Shown here: positions 36,889 through 45,864 of the stretch, piece after piece
How the letters are laid out: the number at the start of each line of letters is the position of its first letter
Position numbering within the stretch: the stretch's first letter is position 1
Assembly (NCBI GenBank): GCA_965216225.1
Contig: CBDCFF010000026.1
Location: 1-64,000 of the forward strand
DNA from: 3107 sp965216225
GTDB lineage: Bacteria > Pseudomonadota > Alphaproteobacteria > Rhodobacterales > Rhodobacteraceae
Length of the DNA: 64,000 nucleotides
Direction of reading: 5' to 3'
Program-made: the position numbers and the translations under genes
The notes under the pieces: generated by a model
What the model was told of the DNA's origin: nothing
What the model saw: the letters and a program-made list of their open reading frames with translations, nothing else
The model's database searches: none

Positions 36889-38247
36889 TCAAGTCACCCG
36901 GCTCGGCGTCTTCATTGTCACCAGTTCTTCGGCCATTGTCGGATGAACGGCAACCGTGCGGTCGAAATCCTCCTTGGTCGCGCTCATCTTCACGGCGATG
37001 CCCGCAAGCTGGATCATCTCTCCGGCGTGTTCGGCCACGATATGGCAGCCCAGCACCCTGCGCGTGGCCCGCGAGACAACCAGTTTCATCATTACCCGAT
37101 CATCGCGCCCGGCAAAGGCTGGCTGCATGGCCCTGAAGAAAGTGCAGTAGACCTCCACCGGCTCTCTCTCCCGCGCCTGTTCCTCGGTCAGCCCGACAGT
37201 CCCCAGTTCGGGCTGCGTGAACACGGTGCTGGCGACCAGTTCGTGATCCGGCTTCGTCGGGTTGCCCTTGAAAACGGTCTCGACAAAGGCGGCCCCTTCG
37301 CGGATCGCGACCGGGGTCAGGTTGATGCGGTTCGTGACATCGCCCACCGCATAGATCGACGGCGCCGAGGTTTGGGAGTAGTCATCGACGACGATTTCAC
37401 CGCGACGGCCCAGTTGCACGTCGGCGTCCTCCAGCCCGATTCCGGCGGTGTTCGGCTTGCGTCCGGTGGCGCAGAGCACCTGTTCATGGGTGTCTGCGGC
37501 GCCATTGGCGCCGATGACCCTCAGTCCGGCATCGGTCTTCTCGATGCTTGCAACATCGCTGCCCAGACGCAGGTCCACACCGCGCCCGATCATGAGTTCG
37601 GCGACATGGCCCCGCGCCTCGTCATCAAAACCACGCAGGATCCGATCGCCGCGATAGAATTGAGTGACCCTCACCCCGAGCCCGTTGAGGATGCAGGCCA
37701 TTTCGCAGGCGATGAAGCCGCCACCGATCACAAGAACCGATTTCGGCAGGGCTTCCAACCTGAAGACATCGTTCGACGTGATCGCATGTTCCATCCCCGG
37801 CAGGTCGGGTTTGAAAGGCGCGCCGCCCGTGGCCACCAGAACATGCCTGGCGGTGACGGTCTGTCCGGTCGGAAACCTCACGCTGTGGGCATCTTCCAGC
37901 ACGGCGCGGGCATCGAAGACCTCGACCCCCGCCTTTTTCAGATTCGCCCGATAGACGCCTTCCAGCCGGTCGAGTTCCGCATCCAGCCTGCCGCGAAAAT
38001 GGGGCCAGTTGAAATCACCCCCCGTGACATCCCAGCCATAGGCGCGGGCATCTTTGAACGACCCGGAATAACCGGACGCATGGACCATGAGTTTCTTGGG
38101 GACGCAGCCACGGATCACGCAGGTTCCGCCCATCCGGTATTCTTCGGCGAGCCCCACCCTGGCGCCTGCTTCGGACGCGGCCAGACGCGCGGCGCGAACG
38201 CCGCCGGAGCCGCCCCCTATCACGAACAGGTCATGGTCAAACGGCAT
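36889..38247 (-). CDS. gor: Glutathione-disulfide reductase
   Basis: 452-aa FAD flavoprotein that reduces GSSG with NADPH. FAD-binding LFVIGGGSGGVRAARLA at the N-terminus, redox pair in GGTCVIRGCVPKK, NADPH-binding SVLVIGGGFIACEMA, and a C-terminal interface with AVHPTMAEELVTM (catalytic His-Glu). I chose the ATG giving MPFDHD, with AAGGA 8 nt upstream. It follows rpiA by 17 bp and is probably co-transcribed. Confidence 0.94.
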   Translation of the reverse strand: MPFDHDLFVIGGGSGGVRAARLAASEAGARVGLAEEYRMGGTCVIRGCVPKKLMVHASGYSGSFKDARAYGWDVTGGDFNWPHFRGRLDAELDRLEGVYRANLKKAGVEVFDARAVLEDAHSVRFPTGQTVTARHVLVATGGAPFKPDLPGMEHAITSNDVFRLEALPKSVLVIGGGFIACEMACILNGLGVRVTQFYRGDRILRGFDDEARGHVAELMIGRGVDLRLGSDVASIEKTDAGLRVIGANGAADTHEQVLCATGRKPNTAGIGLEDADVQLGRRGEIVVDDYSQTSAPSIYAVGDVTNRINLTPVAIREGAAFVETVFKGNPTKPDHELVASTVFTQPELGTVGLTEEQAREREPVEVYCTFFRAMQPAFAGRDDRVMMKLVVSRATRRVLGCHIVAEHAGEMIQLAGIAVKMSATKEDFDRTVAVHPTMAEELVTMKTPSRVT

Positions 38248-38264
38248 CCGGCGGTCCTTCGCTC

Positions 38265-39047
38265 TCAAAGGTCGGAAAAGAGGGTTTCGTTCCCGGCGAA
38301 ATCAATGCGCGTCTTTGCCGCCGTTGCGGCCTTCCTGTTGCGCAGTTCAACCCGTCCATCGCCGTGGCCGATCACGACCCTGTCGCAGATGTCGATGAAC
38401 AGGCCATTCTCGACAACACCCGGAATCCGGTTGATGCTCAGCGACAGTTGCCGTGGATCGCCGATATTCATCAGATGCAGATCAACGATGAAATTGCCTT
38501 CATCGGTCACAAAGGGGGTATCGCCGTTCCGGCGCAGCGTGGTTTCGCGGCCCGGCATGTCGAGGCCGATCAGCGTCTTCCGGATCAGCGCCATGGTGGT
38601 TTGCCAGCCGAACGGAATCACCTCTACCGGCAGGGGAAAGGCCCCGATCATCTTCACCTCCTTGGCGGCATCGACAATGGCCACCATCAGATCCGATGCC
38701 GTCGCCACGATCTTTTCGTGCAGCAGCGCACCGCCGCCGCCCTTGACGAGGTTCAGTTCGCCGTCGAACTCGTCCGCGCCATCGATGGTAATGTCCAGCC
38801 GGCGCGCCTCATCCAACGTGATCACGTCGATCCCCGCCTGCCGCGCCAGTTCAGCGGTACGGAGCGAAGTCGGAACACCCTGTATCCTCAGGCCATCCCT
38901 GCGAATCATCTCTCCCAAGCACCGGACCATCCAGGCGGCGGTCGAGCCTGTTCCAAGCCCCACGCGCATCCCGCTTTCGACATGTTCCACCGCGCGTCTC
39001 GCGGCGGCAAGGCGGGCCGTGTCAACAGGTGACGGTTCTCCGGCCAT
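38265..39047 (-). CDS. rpiA: Ribose-5-phosphate isomerase A
   Basis: 260 aa. Interconverts ribose 5-phosphate and ribulose 5-phosphate. Shows GLGTGSTAAWMV, TIDGADEFDGELNLVKGGGG and LLHEKIVA, the RpiA active-site blocks. Length is usual for alphaproteobacteria. First gene of an rpiA-gor pair. Confidence 0.95.
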   Translation of the reverse strand: MAGEPSPVDTARLAAARRAVEHVESGMRVGLGTGSTAAWMVRCLGEMIRRDGLRIQGVPTSLRTAELARQAGIDVITLDEARRLDITIDGADEFDGELNLVKGGGGALLHEKIVATASDLMVAIVDAAKEVKMIGAFPLPVEVIPFGWQTTMALIRKTLIGLDMPGRETTLRRNGDTPFVTDEGNFIVDLHLMNIGDPRQLSLSINRIPGVVENGLFIDICDRVVIGHGDGRVELRNRKAATAAKTRIDFAGNETLFSDL

Positions 39048-39190
39048 GAAGGCGACTCTCCCTGTGGCTCCGTCGGGTTATACGCAAACGATCTCCGGCT
39101 TGCGAGGGGGAATCGCGTTTTGAGTATTTAGGCAGAGAAGAAGTTGTTGGGGGTGGGGCGTGTTGTGTGCGGTGCTGTTTTGCCTTGCTG

Positions 39191-39212
39191 TTTTCTCTTT
39201 TCTCTTTTTTTC
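39191..39212 (+). other. 22-base pure pyrimidine tract in the rpiA-trcR divergent region
   Basis: All T and C, 82 bp before the trcR start and 144 bp before rpiA, in otherwise GC-rich DNA. No stem precedes it, so it is not a standard terminator. It may be part of a promoter or UTR; nothing else is recognised in 39048-39293. Confidence 0.4.
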
Positions 39213-39293
39213 GGTGGGATTATACAGTTGTCGCGTTCCCCGATAACGGAAAGCCTGTGGACGCCAATGAAGATGTATGTGAAGGAGAACCCC

Positions 39294-40028
39294 ATGGCCA
39301 AACCGATCATGGCCAGAGCGACGGCGGTCTGGCTGGTGGACAACACGACGCTCGGCTTTCGGCAGATCGCCGATTTTGTCGGGATGCATGAACTGGAGAT
39401 CCAGGGCATTGCCGATGGCGATGTGGCGGCGGGGGTCAAGGGGTTCGACCCGATTGCCAACAACCAGTTGACCACGGCGGAGATCGCCATGGCGAAGAGC
39501 GATCCGCAGCACCGGCTGAGGCTGAAGTTCAACCCCGCTGCGGTCGGCGAGGAAAAGCGTCGCGGTCCGCGTTACACGCCGCTGTCGAGGCGGCAGGACC
39601 GTCCGGCGGCGATCCTGTGGCTGGTGAAGTTCCACCCGGAACTGAGCGACGGCCAGATTTCCGGCCTGGTGGGCACGACCAGGCCGACCATCCGGTCGCT
39701 CCGCGAACGGACCCACTGGAACATCCGGAACATCCAGCCGATTGATCCGGTGGCGCTGGGTCTGTGCAGGCAGTCGGAGCTTGATCTGGTGGTTCAGAAG
39801 GCCGCCGGAACGCGCGAGGCTGCGGCCGTGATGGGCGACGAGGAACGCCGCAAGCTGGTTTCGACCGCGCAGTCGCTGTCGATGGAGGCGGAGCCGAGGA
39901 TACCGACCGCGATCGAGGGTCTGGAAACCTTTACGCTATCCGGCGATGGGGACGGCAAACCGGAGGCGGCCGTCGATGCCGACAGTTTCTTCAACCTTCC
40001 GGGCGGCGGCGATGACGACGATGACTGA
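39294..40028 (+). CDS. trcR: DUF1013 cell-cycle transcriptional regulator (TrcR type)
   Basis: 244 aa. The DUF1013 family is restricted to alphaproteobacteria; its Caulobacter member TrcR is reported to travel with RNA polymerase and influence the cell cycle. Visible: MAKPIMARATAVWLVDNTTL, GFRQIADFVGMHELEIQGIA, and a second helix-turn-helix-like LSDGQISGLVGTTRPTIRSL. The C-terminus is acidic (DDDDD). ATG at 39294 has GAAGGAGAA 7 nt upstream. Confidence 0.88.
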   Translation: MAKPIMARATAVWLVDNTTLGFRQIADFVGMHELEIQGIADGDVAAGVKGFDPIANNQLTTAEIAMAKSDPQHRLRLKFNPAAVGEEKRRGPRYTPLSRRQDRPAAILWLVKFHPELSDGQISGLVGTTRPTIRSLRERTHWNIRNIQPIDPVALGLCRQSELDLVVQKAAGTREAAAVMGDEERRKLVSTAQSLSMEAEPRIPTAIEGLETFTLSGDGDGKPEAAVDADSFFNLPGGGDDDDD

Positions 40029-40133
40029 TGGCTGATTGCCGGTCGGGGGCTGTGTGTCGGGGGCCCGGTGTGTTCGCCGCGACCTGCCCGAAATCACGAT
40101 CTTCATGCCTTGCGCCGGGGCGCTTCGTGATGT

Positions 40134-41549
40134 TCAGTCCCGCTCATAGGCGTCTTCGTATCGGACGATGTCGTCCTCGCCGAGATAGGCGCCGGTCTGA
40201 ACCTCGATGAGAACCATCGCGACCTTTCCCGGGTTCTCAAGGCGGTGTCTGGCCCCCAGCGGCACATATACGGATTCATTTTCGGACACCAGCCTTGAGG
40301 TGTCATTCACCGTGACCCGTGCGGTGCCGGAAACCACGACCCAGTGCTCGGCCCGGTGCACATGGCTTTGGAGTGACAGGGCCGCGCCGGGATGGAGCAC
40401 CAGCCGCTTGACCTGAAAACGCTCCGACAGGGCCAGCGTCTCGAACCAGCCCCAGGGGCGATGGTCGCGGGGAAAGGTGTCCGCCTGCCGGGCGCTTTTG
40501 CTTTTCAGCGCCGATACCGCAAGCCCGACATCCTGCGCCCGGGACCTGTCGGCGACCAGAACCGCATCCGGCATCGCAACGGCGATCACGTCCTTCAGGC
40601 CGATCCCGACGATCTCCAGATCCCCGGATTCCGAACGCAGCACCGTATCGCGACAGTCGATCGCCGTCGCCGGTCCCGCGGTGGCCACGCCCAGAGCATC
40701 GGGTTCCATCTGTGCGCCAACCGCATCCCAACCGCCGAGATCGGACCACTCTGCGTCAAACGGCACCACATGCAGGCCCCGCGCCTTTTCCATCACCGCG
40801 CGGTCGATGGAAACGTCGCTGACCGCCTCCCAGGCCCTGGCATCCAGCCGGACGAAACCGGAATCGGCCTTTCTTTCATCGACAGCCGCACAGACCGGCG
40901 CGACAAGTTCCGGGGCATGTTCCTTCATCGCGGCGACCAGTTGCGACGCCCTGGACAGAAACAGCCCGGCATTCCACAGGCAGTTGCCGGACATGAACAT
41001 TTCCTCTGCCCGGGCGCGGCAGGGTTTCTCGACAAACCGGGTCAGCGGAACCGGCGCGCCATTCGGCCTGGCCGCCAGTTCCAGCCACCCATAGCCGGTT
41101 TCCGCGCGGGTGGGGGTGACGCCGAACGTCACGATGTGCCCGCTTTCCGCCACCGGCGCCCCGCGCGCCACCGCCGTCCGGAAAGCCGTAGCGTCCGGGA
41201 TCACATGGTCGGACGGCGCCACCAGCATCATCGCGTCAGGCTCCGCCCCGGCCAGTTGCAGGGCGGCGGCCAGAACCGCCGGGCCGGTATTGCGCGGCGA
41301 CGGTTCAACCAGGATCGCGCCCGCCCTGATCCCCGCATCGCTGAGCTGTTTCAGGACGATGAAGCGGAAATCCTCCCCCGTCACGACGACCGGGGCCTGA
41401 AAACCGTTGCCGCAGGTCCGCTTCGCGGCTTGCTGAAACAGGCTCTCCCCGGCGATCAGCGGGACGAACTGCTTCGGATAGCTGCGGCGCGACAACGGCC
41501 ACAGCCGCGTGCCCGAGCCACCGCAAAGAAGAACCGGCGTCACCTTCAC
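40134..41549 (-). CDS. manC: Mannose-1-phosphate guanylyltransferase / mannose-6-phosphate isomerase
   Basis: About 471 aa, bifunctional type II enzyme making GDP-mannose for surface polysaccharides. The nucleotidyltransferase domain begins VTPVLLCGGSGTRLWPLS; the C-terminal cupin isomerase domain contains RPWGWFETLA, HPGAALSLQSHVHRAEHW and PLGARHRLENPG. I favour the GTG at 41549 (GGGG about 9 nt upstream); an ATG at 41579 is possible. No other polysaccharide genes are adjacent. Confidence 0.9.
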   Translation of the reverse strand: MKVTPVLLCGGSGTRLWPLSRRSYPKQFVPLIAGESLFQQAAKRTCGNGFQAPVVVTGEDFRFIVLKQLSDAGIRAGAILVEPSPRNTGPAVLAAALQLAGAEPDAMMLVAPSDHVIPDATAFRTAVARGAPVAESGHIVTFGVTPTRAETGYGWLELAARPNGAPVPLTRFVEKPCRARAEEMFMSGNCLWNAGLFLSRASQLVAAMKEHAPELVAPVCAAVDERKADSGFVRLDARAWEAVSDVSIDRAVMEKARGLHVVPFDAEWSDLGGWDAVGAQMEPDALGVATAGPATAIDCRDTVLRSESGDLEIVGIGLKDVIAVAMPDAVLVADRSRAQDVGLAVSALKSKSARQADTFPRDHRPWGWFETLALSERFQVKRLVLHPGAALSLQSHVHRAEHWVVVSGTARVTVNDTSRLVSENESVYVPLGARHRLENPGKVAMVLIEVQTGAYLGEDDIVRYEDAYERD

Positions 41550-41728
41550 AACAGTATCCCCTGCCCAGAAACCGCACATCCGGAATGCCGAAACACACGC
41601 AAACAGGATTCGTCGGTCTCGGAAGTTAGGGCAGATACAGTTACCAGAACATTACCCGCACAGAACATTACCCCCGTATCCAGACCGGAGAAAAAACGCC
41701 CGAAGCCGCAGAGCCATTCGCCGGATGT

Positions 41729-43108
41729 TCAGCGGAATCCCATTTCCGAGGCGAATCTGACCCGGTTGCGCCCGTTGTTCTTTGCCTTGTAAAGCGCCCG
41801 GTCGGCCTGCCTCATCAGCGCATCAATATCCGCATCGCCGCCCCCCATCGCAACGCCTGCCGACACGGTGACGCCAATCCCTGCGGTGCCCGGTCGTGTT
41901 GCGAAGGGCAGGCATTCGACCGCATCTCGCAGCCGTTCGGAGATCCGATGCGCCTCTTTCCCGGTCACGTCGGGGAGGACGGCCAGAAGCTCGTCCCCGC
42001 CGATCCGGGCCAGAAGGTCGCCCGCGCGGAGGTTCTGTCGAAGGCGATTGGCGACATCGCGAATGATCGTGTCGCCCGCCCCGTGGCCAAACCTGTCATT
42101 GATGTTCTTGAAGTGATCAATGTCCACGATCATGACGGCGAAATTGCGCCGCGACCGGTGGGCACGGGTTGCGATGCGACGCAGATGGGCCAGGGCGTAG
42201 CGGCGGTTGTACAGTTCCGTCAGCGGGTCGATGGCGGCGAGTCTCAGTTCGTCATCCACCTTCTTGCGCAGCAGATCGTCCCGCTGCTTTCGTTTTCCCT
42301 GCGCCTTGATGCGGAGCGCCAGTTCGCCGGGCAGGAAGTCTTCGTACATCAGGTCGCTGGCGCCCAGATCCAGCGCCAGCACCGCCTGCTGCTGCGCCCC
42401 TGGCCTGAGCACCACGATGATGGCCGAATAACGGGTGTTCGGGCTGCTGCGCAATTCCGACAAAAGGCTCAATCCCTCGTCCGGACGCTGAAGGTCGCCG
42501 GCGACGACAAGAACGTCCGGGCACTGATCGGGGCGGGTCCAGCCGAGCGGATCTTCCGGTTCAAGCATATCGACACTGCCTGCGGGCACATGCCCGAGTT
42601 CGCCTGTCCACTTCTGTGCGCGGCTCGAGTCGCCGGCGATCAGGCCGACCCGGCAAGGTTGCGCGAATTCTGTCCGGGGTTCGCCAAGGCCCATCGCCTG
42701 GCAGGTCGCGGCCCTGATTTCAAGCTCATCCAGCGTTCCCCTGGCCTTGCGAAAGCTGCGGATGCGGGCCAGCAGGATCAACTCGTCCGCAGGTTTGACG
42801 ATGAAATCATCGGCACCCGCTTCGAGCGCGCGCAGGCGGTTTGCGGTGTCCTCCGCCTCGACCATCATGATGATCGGGACGCCGGAAAATTCCGGGTCAG
42901 CCCTGAACCTGGCGCAGGTCGCGTAGCCGTCAAGGCCCGGCAGATTCGCATCCAGAACGATCACATCGGGCCGTTCGTTGCGGGCGTGCGACAGGGCATG
43001 TTCGCCGCTGCGTACCTCTGTCACATCATAGCTGGCAGCGCAGAGTTTCAGGCGCAAAACTGCCCCGTTCGTACCGTCACCATCTGCAAGTAGGATGCGA
43101 CCCGGCAT
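41729..43108 (-). CDS. PleD-like response regulator with diguanylate cyclase domain
   Basis: 459 aa. First receiver with D9, D53 (VIVLDANLPG) and K105 but G instead of the second acidic residue at position 10; a degenerate second receiver (residues 150-270) without the phosphoacceptor context; then a GGDEF domain. The active-site signature reads GGDEL (370-374) instead of GGDEF/GGEEF. An RxxD inhibitory site (RAGD) lies five residues before it. So it has the PleD layout, probably makes c-di-GMP, but with an unusual signature loop. Confidence 0.87.
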   Translation of the reverse strand: MPGRILLADGDGTNGAVLRLKLCAASYDVTEVRSGEHALSHARNERPDVIVLDANLPGLDGYATCARFRADPEFSGVPIIMMVEAEDTANRLRALEAGADDFIVKPADELILLARIRSFRKARGTLDELEIRAATCQAMGLGEPRTEFAQPCRVGLIAGDSSRAQKWTGELGHVPAGSVDMLEPEDPLGWTRPDQCPDVLVVAGDLQRPDEGLSLLSELRSSPNTRYSAIIVVLRPGAQQQAVLALDLGASDLMYEDFLPGELALRIKAQGKRKQRDDLLRKKVDDELRLAAIDPLTELYNRRYALAHLRRIATRAHRSRRNFAVMIVDIDHFKNINDRFGHGAGDTIIRDVANRLRQNLRAGDLLARIGGDELLAVLPDVTGKEAHRISERLRDAVECLPFATRPGTAGIGVTVSAGVAMGGGDADIDALMRQADRALYKAKNNGRNRVRFASEMGFR

Positions 43109-43407
43109 TGGATTTTCCCCAGAATTTTAGCAAACTTTCATTATTTATTTATTTGTGTGCGCGAGAAATGTTAACAAATTCTTGAGAAAAGCCTTGAAGC
43201 ATGGCCATGACACTGACTGCTGCCAGGAAGCCCGAACTGAAATCAATGAGCTTGCCGACTGCGGATGAAGCGTTGCCGCCGGTGTTTCCGGGGGCCGGGG
43301 GAGGGGGGCCGGATTTTCCGGTGATGGCGCAGATCGGGCTTGCGGAGCCGCGGCAAAGAATTTACCGATCCCTTTTTTGTCAGGGGCACTTTGTCAGGGG
43401 CACGGTG
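43109..43407 (+). promoter_or_regulatory. AT-rich divergent intergenic region
   Basis: 299 bp between the PleD-like gene and the HAD phosphatase. 43130-43190 is strikingly AT-rich for this genome (TTATTTATTTATTTG, then TGTTAACAAATTC) and is the likely divergent promoter area. An in-frame extension of the HAD gene to 43201 exists but has no family similarity or good ribosome site. No gene is seen. Confidence 0.4.
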
Positions 43408-44112
43408 ATGACACGGTATCGCGGCATTCTGTTCGACAAGGACGGCACGCTTTTTTCCTTTGCCGGAACCTGGTCGGTCTGGGCCCGGCGTCTCTTTCTT
43501 GAACTCACCGGCGGCGATGTCGTGGGGGCAACGCGGCTGGGCGCGATTGTCGGGTTCGATTTCGAGGCGTGCAGTTTCATGCGCGATAGTGTGGTGATTG
43601 CCGGAACGCCGGGGGAAATTGCCGATGCGATCCATCCACATGCACCGGAATATTCGCGGGACGGGCTGCTGGAGCGGATGAACCGGTTGGCGGCCGGGGC
43701 GCCGCTGGCGCAGGTGGTCGATCTGCCCGCATTGCTCGGCCGGCTTGCCGACTGCGGGTTGCGTCTGGGCGTGGCGACCAATGATGCAGAAGCGCCTGCG
43801 CGGGCGAATATCGCGCAGTTGGGCGTGACGGACCGGTTCGACTTCATCGCCGGTTTCGACAGCGGTCATGGCGCCAAACCCGAACCCGGCATGTTGCTGG
43901 CCTTTGCGCGGACGTTCGGGCTGGACCCTGCGGATTGCGTGATGGTCGGGGACAGTACCCATGACCTTCTTGCGGCGCGCGCTGCGGGGATGGCGGGCGT
44001 GGCGGTGCTGACCGGCATTGCGGACCGGGATGAACTGTCCCCTTGCGCCGATGCGGTCCTGCCGGATATCGGCCATCTGCCGGGCTGGCTGGGTTTGCAC
44101 GAAGCCGGTTGA
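43408..44112 (+). CDS. HAD-superfamily phosphatase, phosphoglycolate-phosphatase-like
   Basis: 234-aa HAD subfamily IA hydrolase. Motif I FDKDGTLF (two catalytic Asp), motif II GVATND, the Lys in AKPEPGM, motif IV MVGDSTHD, with a helical cap of about 80 residues between. Candidate substrates are phosphoglycolate or another sugar phosphate; not decided by sequence. ATG at 43408 with AGGGG 8 nt upstream. Confidence 0.85.
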   Translation: MTRYRGILFDKDGTLFSFAGTWSVWARRLFLELTGGDVVGATRLGAIVGFDFEACSFMRDSVVIAGTPGEIADAIHPHAPEYSRDGLLERMNRLAAGAPLAQVVDLPALLGRLADCGLRLGVATNDAEAPARANIAQLGVTDRFDFIAGFDSGHGAKPEPGMLLAFARTFGLDPADCVMVGDSTHDLLAARAAGMAGVAVLTGIADRDELSPCADAVLPDIGHLPGWLGLHEAG

Positions 44113-44159
44113 ACCGGTTCCGCCCCCGGCTAGGGAAATTCACCCCGCAGAATCGTGTA

Positions 44160-44176
44160 GCGACAGGTTTTGTCGC
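44160..44176. promoter_or_regulatory. Dyad upstream of the MttB-family gene
   Basis: GCGACA-GGTTT-TGTCGC, perfect 6-bp arms followed by AAAA. It lies 48 bp after the HAD stop and 60 bp before the methyltransferase start, so it is either an operator or the end of the HAD transcript. Confidence 0.35.
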
Positions 44177-44236
44177 AAAATGGCACCAACCTGTTCCGGA
44201 GAAGAGGCTTGATATTCCCGAATGAGGGAGGTTCCG

Positions 44237-45793
44237 ATGCCAGATACCCCACGTCGTCGCCGGTCCGGGGGCCGCGCAGGCAATGCGCGTCGTACTGCCG
44301 CCACCACGATCGAGCAGATGCCATGGCGTATGCCATACAATCCCGACCGCCCGGTGGAGCCTCTGGACGACGATGGAGTGCAGGCGATTCACGATGGCGG
44401 GATGCGCATTCTCGAAGAGATCGGGATCGAGATCCTGAACGAAGAGGCGCTGGCGATCTTCAGGGAAATGGGCTGTATCATCAACGGCGCCAATGTGCGC
44501 ATGGGGCGCGAGATGGTGATGGAACTGGTTGCCAGGGCGCCGTCGGAATTCACCATCACCCCGCGCAACAGGAATCGCGCCCTGACCATCGGCGGCAGGA
44601 ATGTTGTTTTCGTCAATGTCTCCAGCCCGCCGAATTACTGGGATATGGAACTGGGCAGGAAGATGCCCGGCAATCGTGAACAGTGCCGGAATCTGCTGAA
44701 ACTGACCCAGTATTTCAATTGTATCCATGTTGCCGGGGGCTATCCGGTGGAGCCGGTGGACATTCACGCCTCGGTCCGGCATCTGGACGTGCTTTATGAC
44801 AAGCTGACGCTGACGGACAAGGTGGCACATGCCTATTGCCTCGGCAAGGAACGGGTCGAGGATGTGATGGAGATGGTGCGGATCGCGGGCGGCCTGACGG
44901 ATGAGGAATTCGAGGCCGGGCCGCACATGTATTCCAACATCAACTCCACTTCGCCCCTGAAGCATGACCAGCCGATGCTGGATGGCTGGATGCGGCTGGC
45001 GCGGCGCAATCAGGGGCTGGTGGTGACGCCTTTCACGCTGGCCGGGGCCATGGCGCCGGTGACGATGGCGGGCGCAGTCGCGCAATCGCTGGCGGAGGGG
45101 CTTGTCGCCATCGCCCTTGCCCAATACATCCGGCCGGGGGCGAACTGCGTGTTTGGCACCTTTACCTCGAACGTCGATATGAAATCGGGCGCGCCTGCCT
45201 TTGGCACGCCGGAATACATGCGCGCGACCCAGATGACCGGGCAACTGACGCGGTTTTACGGGTTGCCGATGCGGGCCTCGGGGGTCTGTACCTCGAACGT
45301 GCCGGACGGGCAGGCGGTCTGGGAGACATCGAATTCGCTGTGGTCGGCGGTTCAGGCGGGGGCCAACATGGTTTATCACGCTGCGGGCTGGCTGGAAGGC
45401 GGGCTGATCGCCAGCCCCGAGAAGTTTGTCATGGATTGCGAGATACTCCAGCAGATCCAGCGGTATTTCGAACCGGCCATCACCGCCACCACGCCGGACG
45501 ACATAGCCCTGGGGGCGATCCGGGATGTGGGCAATGACGGCCATTTCTTTGGCGCCCAGCACACGCAGGACCGGTACGAGGCAGCATTTTATCAGCCGTT
45601 CCTGTCCGACTGGCGCAATTATGAAGCCTGGGAAGATGCGGGCGGTATCTGGACGGCAGAGCGCGCCCATCGTATCTTCAGGGACATTCTGGACGAGTTT
45701 GAGGCGCCACCGATGGATGAGGCGGTTCGCGAGGAGTTGCAGGCATTTGTCGCCCGGCGCAAGAAAGAGGGCGGCGCGCCCACCGACTTCTGA
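44237..45793 (+). CDS. Trimethylamine methyltransferase (MttB) superfamily protein, non-pyrrolysine type
   Basis: 518 aa. MttB-fold TIM barrel; family members demethylate quaternary amines (for example glycine betaine by MtgB) using a corrinoid protein. Visible are GMRILEEIGIEILNEEAL, CIHVAGGYPVEP and GANMVYHAAGWLEGGL. The frame has no internal TAG, so it is not a pyrrolysine enzyme. No corrinoid protein, corrinoid methyltransferase or reductive activator gene lies nearby, so substrate and partner are unknown. ATG at 44237 with GAGGGAGG 5-6 nt upstream. Confidence 0.85.
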   Translation: MPDTPRRRRSGGRAGNARRTAATTIEQMPWRMPYNPDRPVEPLDDDGVQAIHDGGMRILEEIGIEILNEEALAIFREMGCIINGANVRMGREMVMELVARAPSEFTITPRNRNRALTIGGRNVVFVNVSSPPNYWDMELGRKMPGNREQCRNLLKLTQYFNCIHVAGGYPVEPVDIHASVRHLDVLYDKLTLTDKVAHAYCLGKERVEDVMEMVRIAGGLTDEEFEAGPHMYSNINSTSPLKHDQPMLDGWMRLARRNQGLVVTPFTLAGAMAPVTMAGAVAQSLAEGLVAIALAQYIRPGANCVFGTFTSNVDMKSGAPAFGTPEYMRATQMTGQLTRFYGLPMRASGVCTSNVPDGQAVWETSNSLWSAVQAGANMVYHAAGWLEGGLIASPEKFVMDCEILQQIQRYFEPAITATTPDDIALGAIRDVGNDGHFFGAQHTQDRYEAAFYQPFLSDWRNYEAWEDAGGIWTAERAHRIFRDILDEFEAPPMDEAVREELQAFVARRKKEGGAPTDF

Positions 45794-45864
45794 ACCGCGA
45801 AGGCGTCTGGCGGGATTGCGGCCAGGGCATTACACTCGTATCAAGGATATGGGGAGTGACTGAC

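Noticed and set aside
36943..39123. 726-codon plus-strand frame
   Set aside because: Antisense to gor and rpiA, no recognisable motifs or ribosome site.
43844..45670. 608-codon minus-strand frame
   Set aside because: Antisense to the HAD and MttB-family genes; no family features.
44237..45793. Pyrrolysine-containing MttB
   Set aside because: No in-frame TAG is present, and no pyl genes are seen.
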